Shown piece after piece: positions 35,721 through 47,500 of a DNA stretch of 64,000 bases (the first letter of the stretch is position 1; each line of letters begins with the position of its first letter). This DNA is from Buxus sempervirens. Taxonomy: Eukaryota; Streptophyta; Magnoliopsida; Buxales; Buxaceae. A program made the translations under genes and the position numbers. The notes beneath the pieces were generated by a model. It did not search any database, had not been told where the DNA came from, and saw only the letters and a list, made by a program, of their open reading frames with translations. Location of the stretch: positions 5,672,835 to 5,736,834 of the forward strand of contig OX387186.1 of the NCBI GenBank assembly GCA_947561395.2, read 5' to 3'.

Positions 35721-38158
35721 TCACCTGACTGGAAGACAAACAGATATTGTACCATTTTTAGGACATGGGCCTTGTTGAAGAGGTGGCACTGTTGGCCTTA
35801 GTTGAGGCAGCAAACCATGCCATGGATCTGCTCCTGGGTTACCTTGCAAAATCTTGCAGAACTTTGGGACAGGAGGAATTCCTGTCTCTGAGAGTCCCTC
35901 CAGAACCTGAACCACCTGTCCCATTGATGGCCTATCTTTCTCATCATCTTGAATGCACCAACATGCAACTCTGCAAGCTCTAGTAAGCTCTTCCCTGTTA
36001 ATACTGCCCTGCACCTCATGATCCAATAAGGTAAGAACATCTTCCCCTTCATTTAGTTTGTTTGCAACCTGAATTGGGAAGTAATCATCCATTCCATCAT
36101 CCAATAGCTCCCAGTTTCTCCTTCCTGATATAACCTCAAAAAACAGCATGCCATAGCTATAGACATCAACTTTCGGTGTTATAGCCACGCCTGAAATCCA
36201 CTCCGGAGCAAGATAGCCTCTAGTTCCACTCATAGTCGTCAGAATCCGACTGAAGTCCCTGCCTAAAATCTTTGCAAGACCAAAGTCCGCTATCTTGGGA
36301 CGAAATTCAGCATCCAATAGTATATTTTCAGGCTTTATGTCACAGTGTATTATGCAGTTTCTGCACTTCTCGTGGAGGTAAGCGAGTCCTCTGGCAGTCC
36401 CAAGTGCAATTTCATATCTTGTTTTCCAATCTAAAAGCATGGAATTCTTCTGAAACAATTGAGATTGAAGAGAACCATTTGGCATGAACTCATAAACCAG
36501 AAGTCTCTTTGTACCTTCCACACAAAACCCACGAAGGTGAACAAGATTTATGTGCTGGATTGTGCCGATGGTGTTCACTTCTGATCAGAATTGCTTGTCT
36601 CCTTGATATATGTATTTAAGATTCTTTACTGCAATGGTGGTTGAATTGGGCAATGTCCCCTTAAAGACAGAACCAAAACCTCCTTCTCCTAGTTTTTCAG
36701 AGAAGTTCTTGGTTGCTCTTTTTAAATCTCTGTAAGTAAAGACCACCAAATTATCCTCAACTTCCTTCAACGCATCTGGAGACTTTATCTTCCTGCATCT
36801 CCAAATTATGAAAAGGACAACAGCAAAGAGTGTTATCACCCCTGCAACTGCACCTATAATAACTGCAGCTGTTATTCTTCTTGTCTTATTACCTCTAGAG
36901 CCCACCCGGACATACAGATTTCTTCCCCTAATGTCATCCTGTGAAAGCTTTTCCAGATTTAAAAGATCTGCTTGCCACATCAAACATCCTTCATCATAAG
37001 CATAAGCAGTGCAAGAACAGTTTTTCAAGCAAGCTAATTCGCACTCTTTAACATCTCCAACCGGAGACTTTGATTTCTCTAGCCACCTCATATTTGATAT
37101 CAGCAAAAATGTGTCATTTTCCCCATTTTTGCAGTGTAAGGGACCTTTCCTTACACACCCACCTGAATGATCATCCAAATTCCAATTTTTCAAAGATCTT
37201 GGTTCAAATCCTTCCAAACATCCACACAGAGGCATTATCTGCTGATTGCAGATACCATAGGGACCACAAAAAGCATAAACAGTACATTGCTGTTGTGGTG
37301 CTGTCCAAAACAAACTCCACTCATTACTTGCAAAATGCATCCCCCACACCCATTGCTTAATCTGCCCATTCACATCCAGCACAAATCTAGTAAGAGAAGA
37401 TGCAGAAGCAGCAGAATAGGTGAAATAGCTCTCATTTTCATTTGAAACAATTGTGAGATTGGTAATATAAAAGTTCCTGGCTATTTCATGAATCAAGGTG
37501 AATATTTGTCCAGTCCAATTTCCACTTCTCCAGTATGTTATGGACCTGTTCCACTGTAAAAGATGACTGGTTCCGTTGGTTCTACCACTGCAGAGAACAA
37601 TCCAGCTGCTGGATCTTCTACATTTCTCCATGAAGTGATAGAGTATATCTTATTTTTTAGTTTATTAAATCCTATCTTTCCTCCGGGGAGCCATGTATTT
37701 GTTGGATGATCAAAGCTCTGCCAAATTATATTAGAGGTATACAACCCGTCTTTCAAAACCAAATTTCCATTGTCAAGAAGCATAGCTACACTGGCTCCTG
37801 AGGTTGAATTTGAGGACCAAATCTGGACCTTGGACTGGTCTAATAGGACTATATTACCATCTTTCAAGAGCATCAATATGGATGAAGATGGTTCTGAGAT
37901 TGGTTTATCTCTATTTGCAACCCAAACAACTGTTTGGTTTATAATTGTTCTGTACCAGATTCCTATGTAATAGTTCTGAGAGTTACCTGGAGTGAAGAAA
38001 CCAAGTTCAAATATTCCACCTGGAGAGGTTATTGTTTGATTCCCAGAAATTGATTGACCCCGAAATATGGTACCAGCTGCAATGGAGGGACAAGCTTTGA
38101 AACATAAGTGAAGCATCAGAACTGGTAGAAAGCAACATGGCTTGCTTCTGATCCCCAT
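35721..38158 (-). pseudogene. GLK5: chimeric receptor-kinase pseudogene
   Basis: The start at 38158 (MGIRSKPCCF) and the lectin, SLG and PAN domains follow GLK4 closely. From roughly 36655 down to 35765, the kinase follows GLK1/GLK2 instead, for example FQKNSMLLDW, DAEFRPKIAD and EVQGSINREE. One base is missing near 37575 (in the PNGTSH region), and the Arg codon of QFRSEV is TGA at 36585-36587. The last residues are out of the GLK1 frame. Otherwise the kinase is well kept: lysine in IAVKNLK, HCDIKPEN, DFGLAK and a true APE. With only two clear breaks before the tail it is the least damaged pseudogene, and I cannot exclude a short kinase-only product from 36578. Confidence 0.9.
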
Positions 38159-38269
38159 CTCTGTGAACAGAATGGCACTGAAGAGACAACAATAATTTAA
38201 GGAGCAAGAGACGAAAATATACGGAACAGATACTCATACGAAGTAGAGGTCTTCTTTAACAAATATAAT

Positions 38270-38302
38270 TTGACTTGTGAAGTCAAACCAACTACTTTGA
38301 CT
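38270..38302. promoter_or_regulatory. W-box cluster upstream of GLK5
   Basis: TTGACT 38270, AGTCAA 38281 and TTGACT 38297 are the duplicated counterparts of the sites upstream of GLK4. The fourth GLK4 site has changed to TTAAC here. Confidence 0.5.
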
Positions 38303-39059
38303 TAAGGTAAACCCATTATACATACTTAATATGGAAAAGATTTAAATAATGTACAATCAACAACTTGCACATTAAACTGCTTAAAGTCCACAAGGAAGAT
38401 CCGGAGGAAGGAGCATAAAGGGAACATGTGTTTGACCTTTGTGTTCTTGACACACACTTCTGTACTTAAGCATGCGCTTGACTATGGATGGTGAAAGAAT
38501 CATCTCCGCAATTACAGTGGCCTTCTTTTGAAAACAGCCCATAAAACCATTTCTTCGCCACTTAAGTCAATGATATACTGAAAATGGGACTAGCTGATAA
38601 ATTTGACTTAAACTTTTGGAGAAGGCAATGAATTGGGTGTTTGATAGTTCTGATTGTTGAAATTCCCTGACAAGGAGCACAGCTTATGTAGAAAATTCCA
38701 GAATATGGAGGGAAACATTAAGGAAAATCTCAAGTCTCATAGTCCATGTTGTGCCTATGTTTCTGCCATGTTACGTCATAGATAGACTTAAAGATTCTTA
38801 TCTTAGCAGAGCAAGTAAACTGGAGAATTCTATATATGAAAATGCCCACAATTCACATGAACATTCTTTTTTATTTTGCATCCATGGGACCACCTTTTGT
38901 TGGTGGAGTCAATGTGACTGATATTTCCTTTATTCTTATCATACTTTATCTCCACAACAGCAACAATAAGAAGGATATGAGATGATTAAGGAATATTAAA
39001 AAGGTAAAGGGGAAAGAAGCCAAAACGATTACAGAGAATGATTTCTAATGTAGAATTGA
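38303..39059. other. Spacer, duplicate of 26924-28195
   Basis: It matches copy A but lacks the LINE fragment and the Copia solo LTR. No gene is seen. Confidence 0.6.
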
Positions 39060-41175
39060 CAATCATACTCACCTCAGTTAATAGACTTGGTGTACCACCA
39101 CCTTCACAGTTTGAACTCCTTGAATATATGTTGCTTGGGTGCTGAAAATCAGCAGGGATGATCTGCACTTGAATGGTCTCATTGCAATAGGACTTCTCAG
39201 AAACTTTCCACTCTGCCGGATTCTATGTTGAATACTTGGAACTTCACATCTTGTAAATGTCATGTCCTCACTGTCTTGAATGCACCATCAAGTAAGTTGA
39301 TAAACCTTACTGAGCTTTTCAACATTGGTATTACCCTCTCAACCTATAATCAAGCAAGTTAGTAACTTCTTCCCCTTTGTAACTTTGGTATACAGCTCGA
39401 ACATGGAGGTAGTCCATCATAGCATCCTAGATATGTCAAATATTTCTCCAGCTTTTATCTTCAAAATAGCGTCATTCCATAGCTGTAAATATCAGCTTTG
39501 GTATTACAGCTTCATTGAAAATACACTGTGGCACAAGATAGCCACTGGTTCCTCTCATGGATGTGAGTACCCAACTGAAATCTCAGCCAAAGAACTTTGC
39601 TAGGTCAAAGTCCTCAAGTCAGCGTCCATTAGCATATTCCCTGGCATGAGTATAAGACAAAATCTTAATGGAGAAAAGCCACCCCCCTAGCAATTCTAGG
39701 TACAATTGTTGTCTTCTCTTCCAGTTTAAAAGCCTGGAAATTTTTTATTTTTTTATTTTTTTGGTGTGAAACAAATAGGTAACTGGAGAACAGTTTGGCA
39801 TACACTCAAAAGCTGGGGACCTTTTACTACATAGAGCAAAAAATCCCAGGAACCATTTACAGATGATACTGATTTCATTCAAGAATTACTACTTTGCCTT
39901 TTCTCAGGTTACGAATTTTTTCACAGCTATGACTGGTGAGTCAGGTAATGTCCCTCTGAAAACACAGCCACAGCCAACTTCCACCATTTTGTAGGGAATT
40001 TCTTCGTTACAAACTGGATGTCCCTTTATCGAATCAACACAAGAGAATCCTCATGTCCCCACTGTATCCTCCTGCATTTCAACACAACAACTAGTGCAAT
40101 GCAGACGAGGTTTATATTCTTATAAACCCCAAAAATTCCAGCCATTCCAGCCCTAATAATCCATATTCCATTCTACCATCTCTGTAGTCTGTAAGCATAG
40201 CCTCATAAACTGCCAATCTGTGATATAGATTGCCCTGTAAATATCAGTTGATGGGGGATGTTAGTAGTTCACATTTCCATATTGAACAATTATGATCATA
40301 AGCATATGCCATCCCAAAGCAATTACTCCTGCAAAATTTCTTGGCAAGCATACATCTGAATATGACAATATTCTATTGAAGAAACATCTCCTCCATTGCT
40401 GCATCGTAGGGGGGATTCCCTCACACACCCACCTATCTATTGTCCAAATATATACATTCACATCCTTGCGAGCATTTTCCACCTATCTATTGTCCAGGAC
40501 CTCAGCATTAGCCTAAGGCTCTGATACCATATAGAACACCATTCCTACAAAAGCTTAAGCTAATAGGAGAGGTAAACTTTATATATTATATAACAGGCAC
40601 ACTTTTGAAACTCACATAATTTGCTATGGTTACAAGGATATTGATTATTTGCTTATCGGAGCATGTATACCTGGACATCAAAGAGAGACATATAGAGACT
40701 TGAAATGCCTGCATATACATTGAGATAGAAGCCTCCCTGTTCAGAGTAGTCGAATTTTTTCTTTCTTTCTTTCTTTCTTTTTATTTTTTTTTTCCATATA
40801 GAGAATTGTACCTGCCTCCAATGTACAGGTTGGCTCATCAAATCTTCGCCAAATTATTTGAGAGGAAGCCGAGATCTGTATGACGATATCTTTGAACCCC
40901 AGATATCATACGTGAAACCGTGGAACGGAACACCTCTGTTTGGCACCCAAACAACCGTGTGAAGGGGATCTCTCATGTACCAGATTCCAAGATAGAAATA
41001 ATGAGACTCCCCTGTTTGGGTGAAATCTTATTCAAAGTCTCTAACTCTACAGATTTTTAGAGTCTGGTTTCCAGAGAGAGATTGCCTAACTGAAGAGTTG
41101 CCATAAAGAAAGGGATTTAAGACAGAACTGTGAAGAAACAGAGAATTGGAAGAAGTAACCGTGGATGCATCTGAT
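39060..41175 (-). pseudogene. Old receptor-kinase pseudogene (copy B)
   Basis: This is the duplicate of 28196-30345, with the same fragments in the same order (LSGNQTL-like start, SFDEPT-like motif, DVYSYG-like and CIQD-like kinase end). Shared damage shows that the gene was already dead when the segment was duplicated. Confidence 0.75.
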
Positions 41176-41412
41176 ACCCATCTCTTCAAAGTGCAAATTA
41201 ACCTAAAAGAAGGTGTTAGTCGATGTAATAGAACAGTAGGCCTGCCGCGAGAGACGAGAGAGAGACTCTCCCGGGATTTTCATGACCGTTATTGTCCGAC
41301 TTTCAAGTCTGCAAACCCTAATGACCATGACAGCCTTATGAGATATTCAAATTTAAAATTAGACCAAATCGTCTATGTCTTGCGTGGGACCAAAACCGTG
41401 AATAGCTTGTTA

Positions 41413-41623
41413 ATCCCAAAGGATTGGCCTAGTGGTAAGGCATGAGACTTGGGGGTATGTTCCCTCCAATGTTTCAAGTTCAAAATCTCTTTGGTGTTAT
41501 CAATTCTTTGGGGTTACCTTCATAAAGTCTATAAGCCTTAAATTTATTTGGACTATGTGGGTTGCAGGGTCTTACATGTGCCACTTTTTAATTACAATCT
41601 AAAAAAAAATAAAAATAAAAAAA
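41413..41623 (+). mobile_element. tRNA-derived SINE (copy B only)
   Basis: GGCCTAGTGGTAAGG at about 41426-41440 fits a Pol III box A. CAAGTTCAAAATC, near 41480, fits a decayed box B. The element ends in an A-rich tail around 41600-41623. Copy A has no such insert. I did not find a clean target duplication. Confidence 0.6.
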
Positions 41624-41627
41624 TAAG

Positions 41628-41857
41628 TAGGGATGACAATAGGGCAGGGTTAAATGGGTAACCACCCCACCTGGTCTCGTATTGTTAAAGTCGGATTATA
41701 GGTGGTTTGGGTTACCCCGCTTCAAAAAACACATTATATTTTTTCATCTTTTAATACTACTCAGATCAATTCCAACCTGCCCCTATTATCAACCTAATAG
41801 GGGGCGAGTTAGGGTTTGGTATTTGGCTTATCCAAACCCTTTCCATTGCCATCCCTA
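41628..41857. mobile_element. MITE (copy B)
   Basis: The ends TAGGGATGACAATAGGGC and, on the other strand, TAGGGATGGCAATGG correspond to 30856-31327. At 230 bp it is shorter because it lacks the nested 132-bp insert and some interior sequence. Confidence 0.6.
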
Positions 41858-42085
41858 TAAATAAGGAGGTGACATGCTGCTCACCCAACTTGCTATCCAG
41901 CAAGCTAGCAATGCCATTATCCCCATTGTACGAATGCATTTCCTCTAACCCCAGAATCCGATGATATTGTCATACCACTAGCTATGATGTGTTATCCATC
42001 CATATGCTTCATGCTAGTACCAGTGGTAGCAGAAACAGTCTCAATATGTCGGCAGGCTCACTTGCTGAGCAGGGACCACAAGTTA

Positions 42086-42500
42086 AAATGCTTACTCTAC
42101 CATTTGGTGGGAAATTTTCAGTGGTTAAAGTTAAATAGAAGATCTATGTCTTTTTTCACTGCGACCAAGAAACATGATGCCACTAAGTTAAATGCTTACT
42201 CTACCATTTGGTGGGAAATTTTCATTGGTTAAAGTAAAATCGAAGATCTATATCTTTTTCACTGCGACCAAGAAACATGATTCCACTCGGTTAAACGCTT
42301 TTACTCTACTATTTGGTGGGAAATTTTGATTGTTTAAAGTTAAATAGTAGAGTAAATGCTTTTACTCTACTATTTTGTTTATCGTTTTCACAAAAAAAAA
42401 AAAAATTTTTTTTATTGTTTAAGTTAAATAGAAGATCAATATCTTTTTCACTGCGACCAAGTTTAAATAGATGATCTATATCTTTTTCACTGCGACCAAG
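42086..42500. repeat. Tandem repeat, about 100-bp unit (copy B, expanded)
   Basis: There are about four to five units of the repeat seen at 31558-31785, some partial. The array grew or shrank after the segmental duplication. Confidence 0.75.
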
Positions 42501-42999
42501 AAACATGATGCCAGTCAGTTATTAGACAAAAACCGATGCTATATATAATAATTATTCACATAGAAGAATTACAGCTGGGTCCACTTACGTTATTAGTGCA
42601 ATGATCCGGCCAATTCAGTGAGATATTGTCCCTTTTAAGTCTAAGTCTCAAAATATGTTTCGTTAGATTAAATCATGTTCCCTGTAACTCTCATATTTTA
42701 CTAGGAATTTATCTTCGGAATGTCACAAATAGTATCTTCTTAAAATTAAATTAATCTAATGAAAACTTTAATGGTTGGATTTTTCTTGATGAAATGTTGT
42801 GCAATTATTTCCTACATTGGTTTGTGCTGACATCATCAGTCGTACGGCTGTCTCCCATGAACGGATAAGTATTTTAGTAAAGACACGAAAATCCGTGGGA
42901 TGAACTGTTCTAGAACAAGCTTCAAGAAATTACATAATCGAAATGTTGTAGTGTGGTGGGCCAGAACGCCAGATTGCCGTTAGCGAGTTTTGTTTTTAT
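42501..42999. other. End of copy B, no gene seen
   Basis: It aligns with 31785-32340 of copy A. Homology ends at the poly-G tract. Confidence 0.55.
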
Positions 43000-43027
43000 G
43001 GGGGGGGGGGGGGGGGGGGGGGGGGGG
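43000..43027 (+). repeat. Poly-G tract of 28 bases
   Basis: An unbroken run of G lies exactly at the right edge of the segmental duplication; copy A has only five G at this place. It is about 150 bp upstream of the TATA box of the next gene. Confidence 0.9.
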
Positions 43028-43177
43028 AAGAAATCGAAAGAAAAAGTGGAGCGGTGTCAGACGGAGCACTGCCACACTTGGAAACTTCTTTCTACGTGCC
43101 TTGCAAAGCGTGCAAAATTCCACCGCTGCATGTGCAGCCATGCACCACTTGCCCATCTCATCATCCCAAAAACATAT

Positions 43178-43185
43178 TATATAAA
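43178..43185 (+). promoter_or_regulatory. TATA box of the Ole e 1-type gene
   Basis: TATATAAA lies about 220 bp upstream of the start codon at 43406 and is followed by a CT-rich leader. It places transcription start near 43210. Confidence 0.7.
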
Positions 43186-43405
43186 CCATAATCCCAAAAC
43201 CTCTCTTGTTCATCATTCTCCAAGCCAGGCCAAGTTTAAAACTTTAAATTACTTGCTTTTGATTTCTCTCTCTCCACTTGATGCAGCTGCTGTTCTGAAA
43301 GCAGTTCGAGCTACTTTGAAAGAAACAGATCTTGGAAACCACTATAAATTCACCTACTTAAACTCAGATCTTCAGCTAGAGAAGAAGAAGAAGAAGAAAA
43401 CAAAA

Positions 43406-44195
43406 ATGGGTTTTGCTGAGGTTAAGGCTTTTTATGCTCTTGAGCTCTCCCTGCTCTTGTTGGGGTGTTTTACTGTTTCTGCTCAAGTTGATATTGTCGC
43501 ATGGAGTCAGGGAGACGTGGTTGCTAGGTCATTGAGGAAGAAGGCTCCGTCTCCGGTTCGGCCGCCTGTGGTGTCTCCGGCTCGGGCTCCGTCACCTTCT
43601 CGGGCTCCGACTCGGACTCCGATTCCGACTCCTTCTCCGTCTCCGGCTCCTAGTAGGGCTCCAAGTCCTTATCGTCTTCCCCCCAGAGCACTTGTGGCCG
43701 TGCAAGGTGTAGTTTTCTGCAAGTCATGCAAGTACGCCGGAGAGAATACCCTTTTGGGGGCTTCACCTCTTTCAGGTTAGTTTGAAGTTTGAGCTAATCA
43801 AGCTACTACTGCAACTTTTAATGGTTTTCTTGTCTCTTTATGCGTCTGAGAGTGGATCATTAGAGTGTTTAATTTTGGTTCTTAAGATGAGTTTTGTTAT
43901 GGCAGGTGCGGTTGTAAGATTAAAGTGTAACAACACCAAGAACTCAGTAACCCAAGAAGCGAAGACAGACAAGAACGGCTACTTCTTCTTACATGCAAAA
44001 AGTTTGACAACGTATGGAGTCCACAAATGCAAAGTGTTCTTGGTTTCATCGCCGTCGGGATTATGTAAGAAGCCATCAAACCTTCACAGAGGATTAGAGG
44101 GAGACATTTTAAGGTACGAGAAGCCTAAGACTGAAGTGCCGTTCGCTCTCTACACCGTTGGACCCTTTGCCTTCTCTCCCAGTTGCCCCCATTAA
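43406..44195 (+). CDS. Proline-rich Ole e 1-domain arabinogalactan-type protein
   Basis: This is a secreted cell-wall protein of the pollen Ole e 1/extensin family, like AGP31 or pistil extensin-like proteins. Exons are 43406-43775 and 43906-44195 (GT-AG), giving 219 residues. Residues 1-26 form a signal peptide ending in SAQ. Residues about 45-95 are rich in Pro, Ser, Ala and Arg with SP and TP repeats, likely sites of proline hydroxylation and O-glycosylation. The C-terminal part (about 97-219) is the Ole e 1/PAC domain: VQGVVFCKSC, LKCNNT, HKCKVFL, SGLC and SPSC supply six cysteines. I chose the Met at 43406 because it begins the signal peptide and lies downstream of the TATA box; the frame is open further upstream only by chance. 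Known relatives bind pectin and act in vascular or floral tissue; the role here is inferred. Confidence 0.92.
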
Positions 44196-44365
44196 AAACA
44201 CTTTCAAGGCTTGGTTAAAGATATGCTTTGTTGTTAATTAGTCTTGCTTTGTCAGTCCTGTGTGGTGAATGGCGGTGTGGCCATTTCAAGGGTTTTTTTT
44301 TTTTTATGTTGTTTTCTTAAAAATGTGGTTTGTGTGATCATTTGGGTGATAATAAAATGATGTTA

Positions 44366-44437
44366 ATGGAGTGCTTATAGAAACATAGATATCAAAACAT
44401 TATGGAGTGCTTATAGAAACATAGATATCAAAACATT
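44366..44437. repeat. 36-bp tandem duplication, 3' of the Ole e 1 gene
   Basis: A 36-bp unit starting ATGGAGTGCTTATAG occurs twice without a gap or mismatch. It probably lies in or just after the 3' untranslated region. Confidence 0.85.
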
Positions 44438-44531
44438 TTAAGGGGAAAATCTCAATTACTTGCTTTAACACCTGCCTTGTAATTATTTATTGAAGTAAAG
44501 AAAATAACTGTTTAACATGAAAGAAAGAAGA

Positions 44532-47500
44532 TCAAACCAAGGGAGATGCCTGCCACTGGAGGATCTGGCCTGCAAACATTGGAACGATATCCCCAGATGC
44601 GTATGAGTAAGATTCAGGCACTTTCCAAGGGGTTTTGGTTAATCTGATTTTTGATGTGTTCCTTGCTAGTCCATAGAAGTCTGGACCGTTGAAGCTTGTA
44701 AATGCCTCTAGCTTGTCAAGAGCACCCGCCTACATTACCAACAACTAATATAATCAACAAAACTCTAAAAAGTGGCAGCAAGATCAAACTTGAAGCACAG
44801 AAATTTCCACACATCCAAATATAATACCACAAAAAGTAAAAGCTCATGCACCATGGCTTTTAATCTCAGCCCATACCGGCACACACCGGCCTTGTGCCAC
44901 GAAATCCGAGATCACAAGCCATGCATGCATGCTCATAAGGGGAACTTTATAAACTCCAGGTAGCTTCCCTACTCCAGGTAATGTAATTAGAATCATGGCG
45001 AACAAACCATGGCAACTTAGGTGGACATAGAGCAGTTAATGTTTAGTTATCAAAGTTCAAGCCTCGCGGATTGACTGTGTGGGCATTTGTTTGAACCAAA
45101 TAGGTCCCAATCCACTGGCTTAATTCTCATGATACTCAGTCCAAAAGCATTTTGATAAATGTGAATTCTGTATTGTATGCATCTTGCAATGTATCCAAGC
45201 ATAATACCACAAAAAGGAAAAAGTTCATGCATCCAGTAGTCTCAGCTGATACTGATATATACCGGCCTATACTTCTCCAAATTCAATGTAAATACTCCCC
45301 GGTACTTGTCCATACCGGCTACCCGTATGAGTTCCAAGATTAAAAAACCTGCATGCATTTCATAAGGGGAAATTTATGAACTCCAAGTAGCTTCCTAACT
45401 CCAGGGAATTTCATTAGAGTCACGGCGAAAGATCCATGGCAACATAGCTGGGTTAACGTTTTGTTATCACAGTTCAAGCCTAGTAGATTGAGTTGAGTGG
45501 GGGTGTTTGAACCAGATAGGTCCCAATCTACTGGCTTAAATTCTCCTGAGATTCAGTTCAAAAGCATTTGGATAACTGCGAATTCTGTATTGTATGAATC
45601 TTGCAATTTCTTTTTTCCTTTTAAAATTAGAGATCCACATTCCAGAAACAGAAATATTTGAGGCCATAGAAATGTCCAAAACAAGCAAGAGTGGGAAAGA
45701 GAGACCTCACCTCTTCAAATACCTTAGCATAAAGTGCTAGAGCAACTGGAGCATTATATATGCCTGCACAACCACAAGAACATTCTTTCCGTCGTCTCTC
45801 ATGAGGAGCACTGTCAGTTCCAAGAAAGAATTTCTTACTTCCACTCGTCACTGCTGATACAATAGCCTGTCCTGCATAATTAAACATGAAACACCTCAGA
45901 CAGAAATGATTCAGGAGTAAAAAAGAGAACTAGTGGCAGCATTATCATTCAGTACTTTCATTGACCAGACAATTAATCTAAGAAATTACTTTATTGGACA
46001 GTCATCATAGAATTGAGAAAATTAAAAAAGACATCACTCTTTAATTTTGGAAATAGGTACAAAAGCCCACAGTGATGTGCAGTATTGCCCTATTCTCACG
46101 ACTTTTCATAGAACAAATGGACTCTTTTTTTTTTTTGGGTAGGAATCGGGTTGGGGGGTAGGGGGACTGGCACATAGCCGGGACTTGCACACTTTTGATG
46201 AGGTGGGAGTCGATCCCATGACCTCTGCAATTACCAGCAGGGTCTTTACCACCAGAGCAGGTGGCGCCCTCGTTGGAACAAATGGACTCGTGTTGGAAAG
46301 AAAAAACAATTCTGATGACTAGTTTACCACAGGCCAAGTCATGGCCTATGTAAAATTGATATGCTAACCTTTTCTTTTGCTTTCTTCTCTTCTCTATACC
46401 AACATCTTCACAAAAGATTGACAAAGAATAATTTTGATGGATATCACATTGAACACCTAATAACTACAATTGTCATTATCCTGCTCACATTGCAACAGAT
46501 TAGACTATAACATAGTATTTTTTGTTTTTGTTTGGAAAAGGCTAATGAAGCATTAATAATAAATACGAAGAAGAAAGGAATGTACAAATAACAAATGGGA
46601 CCTATGACATAAGAGCCACATGGAAAATCAAATTGAGCATTAAAACCAAATTGAGCTTGATAAAGGAAATAAAAGCAGATTTCTTTAGCTTCTAAAAATT
46701 TTAAAAATACCACTAACCATACCAGTTCAGTTCATCCAAAGTAGTGCCATTTTTTATGCATTAATATGTAGCCCAATGAATAGAACATAACCAAAGTGAT
46801 ATTAACAACCAAGGAATGCAGTTAGTGTGCTTCTTGATAAAAAATAAAAAATAAAAAATCATTTCCAGACAGTTGCAACTGAAAGTTTTCATGGCCCATG
46901 GGTAAAATAAACTTATTTATATATGCCTTTGTGTGAAAGGGTGTGATTAGAACTTACTGTGGACCTCTCTTTTAAGTACTGGAAGGCAATAATTATGTGG
47001 CTGCAATCCTCCTTCAAATATAGAGTTCCTATTAAGGATCAAATGCTGTGGTGTCACTGATGCAGCAACAAATTCTAGCAAAGTAGATGATCAAGTTGCA
47101 GACAATTTCCATGTTAGAGAATGGGTAAAAATAAAAATATGAATAATAAGTATCTAAAACAATGTATTGAAGCAAATAAATCATACCTCCACTGCATGAC
47201 TCAATAAACCTCACAGCATCCATGGTAGTAATATGTTCCATTACAATTTTCAGTTGTGGAAGCTTCTGAATCAACGGTATTAAAATTGTATCAATAAAGA
47301 CCTTTTCACGATCAAATATGTCAACCTCTGTATCTGTGACCTCTCCATGGACCTGTACAATTAACCAATCTTAGTAACAGTCTCCCTGTAGAAACAATTT
47401 ATAACACTCAAAAGTTGCCCACTCCCACAAAAATCCAGCTTAATAGTTTAATGGCATCAGGTGGGGCATGAACCTTGAGTCAGATGATAATATAAGAATT

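Noticed and set aside
41426-41490. Possible tRNA gene
   Set aside because: Box A- and box B-like words are present, but no cloverleaf can be closed and an A-rich tail follows, so it is a SINE head.
42953-43405. In-frame upstream extension of the Ole e 1-type gene
   Set aside because: The frame is open through the poly-G tract, but the TATA box at 43178 puts most of it upstream of transcription, and the signal peptide starts exactly at the Met at 43406.
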